Source: an uncultured Saprospiraceae bacterium (lineage in GTDB: Bacteria; Bacteroidota; Bacteroidia; Chitinophagales; Saprospiraceae). Taken from it: 9,493 nucleotides of DNA. The translations under genes were made by a program, and so were the position numbers. A model generated the notes under the pieces. It did no database searches. It was given only the letters and a program-made list of their open reading frames with translations, and had not been told where the DNA came from. The DNA lies in contig CALGLS010000389.1 in the NCBI GenBank assembly GCA_937959375.1, positions 1 to 9,493 of the forward strand, read 5' to 3'. Below are positions 6,658 through 9,493 of this stretch, one piece after another (position 1 is the stretch's first letter; each line of letters starts with the position of its first letter).

Positions 6658-7278
6658 GTGAGCATACAAAATCTTCAATCTCGGTGGCAATGGAAGTCTG
6701 GTTTACAACTATGTTGTGTCATACTTTCATTGCTCATCGCGTCCGCTTGCACACCTAAAACAGGTGCTAAGACTACGGTCACTGAGCCAGCACCTGTTCA
6801 TGAAGAAGAAGTTGAAATCACTAAAAAGACAAATAAATTTCCTCCAACAGACGAAGAATTAGTTGCGCCAGACGATAGAGTTGTGGTTCCTTATCTTGCA
6901 TTAAGACTAGAGAAAACATCCTGTTTTGGAAATTGCCCAACCCTCGAAATTAAACTATTCTCTGACGGAAGAGCACAATGGAATGGCAAACACCACGCTA
7001 ATAGGATGGGATTACATGAAACGCATGTTGAAGAAGTCTTTTTACAAAACATTCTTTCAAGAGCTTTACAAATCAACTACTTCTCACTCAGCGATCATTA
7101 TCCTGTGAATGGTAAATATCTTTCAGACCTGCCGAATACCATTACCTATCTCAATGATTCTGAATTAGAGAAATCAATCCTTCGCAATCACGATGGACCT
7201 AAGCATCTACGTCAATTTGAAAATTTCATTATTGAAAGCTTTGACGGCTTAGATTGGCAAAAACTTGACTCGGAATAA
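6658..7278 (+). CDS. DUF6438-type lipoprotein downstream of yidC
   Basis: The protein has 206 residues from a GTG start; no in-frame ATG exists before the hydrophobic signal, and GTG keeps the full signal. The signal runs through VILSLLIASAC, with a plausible lipobox ASAC (lipidated Cys31), followed by a Pro/Glu/Lys-rich linker to ~residue 70. The folded part begins with LRLEKTSCFGNCPTLEIKLFSDGRAQWNG. This CFGxCP pattern (Cys89 and Cys93, CX3C), a beta hairpin and a G-x-a-x-W/Y strand are characteristic of DUF6438 as I remember it; its function is unknown. It is probably exposed in the periplasm, where the two Cys could form a disulfide. It starts 3 bases after the yidC stop, with the A-rich 3' end of yidC upstream as translation signal, so the two are very likely co-transcribed and possibly coupled. 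No terminator hairpin is seen after the TAA. Confidence 0.85.
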   Translation: MSIQNLQSRWQWKSGLQLCCVILSLLIASACTPKTGAKTTVTEPAPVHEEEVEITKKTNKFPPTDEELVAPDDRVVVPYLALRLEKTSCFGNCPTLEIKLFSDGRAQWNGKHHANRMGLHETHVEEVFLQNILSRALQINYFSLSDHYPVNGKYLSDLPNTITYLNDSELEKSILRNHDGPKHLRQFENFIIESFDGLDWQKLDSE

Positions 7279-7415
7279 GTTTAGCGAAAATTCACTCTTA
7301 TCCAATTCTCCAAGTTTTACAACGCCATTTGGTACCCAAAAATGTTACTTACATCCTCTTGATTTCTCAACTAATATCTCAAAGCATACAAAAGAGAAGT
7401 TTAGAACAGTTCAGA

Positions 7416-7447
7416 TTGTGAATAGCTGTTGAAAATTTCTATATTTA
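7416..7447 (+). promoter_or_regulatory. Possible promoter for the CRTAC1-like gene
   Basis: ATTG with TTG at 7416-7418 is followed after 21 bases by TATATTTA (7440-7447), one base off TAnnTTTG. The spacing fits Bacteroidota promoters; the leader would be about 45 bases. The rest of the 218-bp gap (7279-7496) shows no hairpin, repeat or small gene. Confidence 0.35.
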
Positions 7448-7496
7448 GACGTCTTATAGAACCAAAACTTTTGATACACACTAAATAATTGCTCGA

Positions 7497-9493
7497 ATGA
7501 AAATCTTTACAAAACTCTTCTTCTTTTCTTGCCTACTATTAATATCCATACAGGCACAATCTCAAATCAGCTTCACCAACCAAAATGCTCTTTTAAACGG
7601 CGACAACTTCAGTGGAGTTGCGATTGGAGTTACTGATGTAAACGGTGACATGCTTGACGACATCGTGCGAATGAATCAAGGCAATGAATTAAACGTTCAA
7701 TATCAAACGCCTGGTGGTGGTCAATTCACTGAATATTACTTTGGTGTAGTTAGTAACGGAAGCCAATGGATGCTAACCGCAGCTGATTGCAATAATAATG
7801 GATTCGCTGATTTCATGACTGGTGATTATACGCATAGTCGATACATCACATCCGATGCAACTGGATTAACTTATAGTAGCACGGAATTTCCTGGGGATGA
7901 CTTTTTCGCCCAAGCTGCCAACTTTGCAGACATCAACAATGATGGATTCTTAGATGCTTTTATTTGTAATGATGATGGTGAATCTTTCATTTACAGAAAC
8001 ACAGGAACAGGATCCTTTGAAGTAGCGAATGAATGGATCGACATGAGCATCGATGGCTCTTCTGGAGAACCAGCATCGGGCAATTACGGAAGTATCTGGA
8101 CTGACTTTGACAATGATGGTGACACTGATTTATACATCGCTAAATGTCGTCAAGGTGTTGGTAGCCAAACCGACGAGCGTCGAATCAACAAACTTTTTGT
8201 AAATGACGGAAATAATAACTATACCGAAATGGGAGAAGAATACGGTCTTCGCATCGGATATCAATCCTGGACTGCAGAATTCAATGATATAGACAACGAT
8301 GGCGACTATGACTGTTTCATCACCAACCATGACTTCGTTAATCAACTTCTTGAAAATGACGGTACAGGTCACTTCACTGACATCACAGCAGGCGCTGGAC
8401 TTGACTACTCAGGTATTCCAATTCAAGGTATCATGCGTGATTTTGACAACGATGGATTTTTAGACATCATTGTAACAGGATCTACACATACAGTTTATCA
8501 CAACAACGGAGACAAAACGTTCACTGCAATAGAAAATCCTTTTGATGATAATGGAATTGAATCATTAGCCGTTGGTGATTTAAATCATGATGGCTTTGTG
8601 GACATATATGCAGGCTATGCTAACATATACACGAATCCAAGTAACATACCTGACGTTCTTTGGATGAATAACGGAAATAACAACAATCACTTTTCTGTTC
8701 ATTTGACAGGCATGGTGAGTAACAAAGATGGAGTAGGAGCAAGAATAGAAATATATGGTGACTTCGGAATGCAGGTTCGTGAAGTTCGAGCGGGAGAAAG
8801 TTATGGTATTTCAAACTCTGTGAATGCGCACTTTGGACTTGGACAGTCTACAGCGATTGATCACATGATTGTTAAATGGCCTTCAGGAATTGTCGACCTT
8901 ATTGACAATCCAACCATCAATGAGTGCATGGAGGTGATTGAAGGTAATTGTGTACCAAACCCAGTTGAAGTAACTTATAATGGCTCCAACATCATTTGTC
9001 CGGGAGAATCATTAGTATTAACTGCACCAGCTGGAGGTGATTACTATTGGTCTAATGGTGAAAATACTCAAGAAATTACTGTAACAAGCGCAGGTAATTA
9101 TTCCGTTCTTGTTGGTAATGCAGTTGGTTGTTATGACATTTCTCAAGTTGTAACGGTAACTTACAATCCTGATGAAACACCAACGACTATGGCTTTAGGA
9201 TCAACTACTTTTTGTGAAGGCGGATCAGTTATGCTCACAGCCTCTGAAGCAAGCAGCTACCTTTGGAATAATGGTATGACTGAACAAACGATTGAAGTAA
9301 CTACTGCAGGTAATTACACCGTTGTTACTCCTGGCCTTTGTGGTGACTTTACCTCTCCAGGATTGACCGTTGATGTTCTTCCTCCGTCTGCGATGCCTGT
9401 TGCAGATGACGTTCAAGTTTTGGCTGGAGAAGATGCAACACTTGTCGCTACTGGTGGCAACGTGCTTTCATGGTATGATGCTTTGGTTGATGG
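7497..9493 (+). CDS. Secreted CRTAC1-like FG-GAP/ASPIC-UnbV protein with Ig-like repeats (3' end missing)
   Basis: The frame opens with ATG at 7497 and stays open to the last base (665 codons), so the C-terminus lies outside. Residues 1 to ~20 are a signal peptide (MKIFTKLFFFSCLLLISIQA). Seven calcium-loop repeats of the FG-GAP/VCBS type start at residues 47 (DVNGDMLDD), 97 (DCNNNGFAD), 145 (DINNDGFLD), 203 (DFDNDGDTD), 264 (DIDNDGDYD), 315 (DFDNDGFLD) and 361 (DLNHDGFVD), spaced about 46-61 residues, consistent with a seven-bladed propeller. Residues ~410-482 match the ASPIC/UnbV domain (GVGARIEIYG, REVRAGESYGISNS, HFGLGQ, VKWPSG). Two Ig-like repeats follow, each with CPGE/CEGG, LTA, YYWSNG/YLWNNG and GNY(S/T)V (Cys501 and Cys573), and a third begins near 633 (LAGEDATLVATGG). 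Architecture suggests an extracellular Ca-stabilised binding or adhesion protein. A T9SS sorting domain is expected past the edge but is not visible. No enzymatic activity can be claimed. Confidence 0.93.
   Translation, partial: MKIFTKLFFFSCLLLISIQAQSQISFTNQNALLNGDNFSGVAIGVTDVNGDMLDDIVRMNQGNELNVQYQTPGGGQFTEYYFGVVSNGSQWMLTAADCNNNGFADFMTGDYTHSRYITSDATGLTYSSTEFPGDDFFAQAANFADINNDGFLDAFICNDDGESFIYRNTGTGSFEVANEWIDMSIDGSSGEPASGNYGSIWTDFDNDGDTDLYIAKCRQGVGSQTDERRINKLFVNDGNNNYTEMGEEYGLRIGYQSWTAEFNDIDNDGDYDCFITNHDFVNQLLENDGTGHFTDITAGAGLDYSGIPIQGIMRDFDNDGFLDIIVTGSTHTVYHNNGDKTFTAIENPFDDNGIESLAVGDLNHDGFVDIYAGYANIYTNPSNIPDVLWMNNGNNNNHFSVHLTGMVSNKDGVGARIEIYGDFGMQVREVRAGESYGISNSVNAHFGLGQSTAIDHMIVKWPSGIVDLIDNPTINECMEVIEGNCVPNPVEVTYNGSNIICPGESLVLTAPAGGDYYWSNGENTQEITVTSAGNYSVLVGNAVGCYDISQVVTVTYNPDETPTTMALGSTTFCEGGSVMLTASEASSYLWNNGMTEQTIEVTTAGNYTVVTPGLCGDFTSPGLTVDVLPPSAMPVADDVQVLAGEDATLVATGGNVLSWYDALVD

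Noticed and set aside
7279..7496. Small RNA or terminator in the gap after the DUF6438-type gene
   Set aside because: No stable stem with T-run and no recognisable RNA motif was found by eye.
8130..8372. 80-codon minus-strand frame inside the CRTAC1-like gene
   Set aside because: The + strand here encodes clear calcium-loop repeats; the minus-strand frame is their mirror image caused by repeated Asp/Asn codons.

Overview
The window looks like chromosomal DNA from a member of the Bacteroidota, probably an environmental Saprospiria- or Flavobacteriia-type bacterium. I see this from a type IX secretion (T9SS) C-terminal sorting domain on a very large secreted protein, Bacteroidota-style lipoproteins, a YidC with a long basic tail, Ig-like repeats typical of gliding or adhesive Bacteroidota, moderately low GC, A-rich start regions rather than strong Shine-Dalgarno sites, and a TAnnTTTG-type -7 box ahead of yidC. 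The exact class cannot be decided from this sequence.

Layout, all genes on the + strand. Bases 1-3387 hold the 3' part of a giant secreted protein whose start lies upstream of the window. It has a beta-propeller region with ten Asp-box (BNR-like) motifs, a carboxypeptidase-regulatory-like module, a dockerin-like Ca-binding pair, a cohesin-like module and a T9SS sorting domain. Bases 3388-3863 are non-coding and hold a dense cluster of small palindromes (about 3401-3784). Two families are interleaved, two ~126-bp units are arranged in tandem, and the cluster is bounded by inverted copies of one palindrome. It resembles the REP/BIME elements mobilised by RAYT transposases. Bases 3864-4607 encode a DUF6503-like lipoprotein. 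After a promoter-like gap come yidC (4771-6654) and, only 3 bases later, a DUF6438-type lipoprotein (6658-7278), which look like one operon. A 218-bp gap then precedes a second large secreted protein (7497 to beyond the right edge). It has a signal peptide, seven FG-GAP/VCBS calcium-loop repeats, an ASPIC/UnbV domain and Ig-like repeats, and matches the CRTAC1-like family. It has no stop codon in the window.

Functionally the window is about the cell envelope and exterior: two large secreted multidomain proteins at the edges, and in the middle the membrane protein insertase with two lipoproteins. No RNA gene, CRISPR array, insertion sequence with transposase, or phage gene was seen. The least explained parts are the palindrome cluster at 3401-3784 and the pairing of dockerin-like and cohesin-like modules in one T9SS cargo protein.
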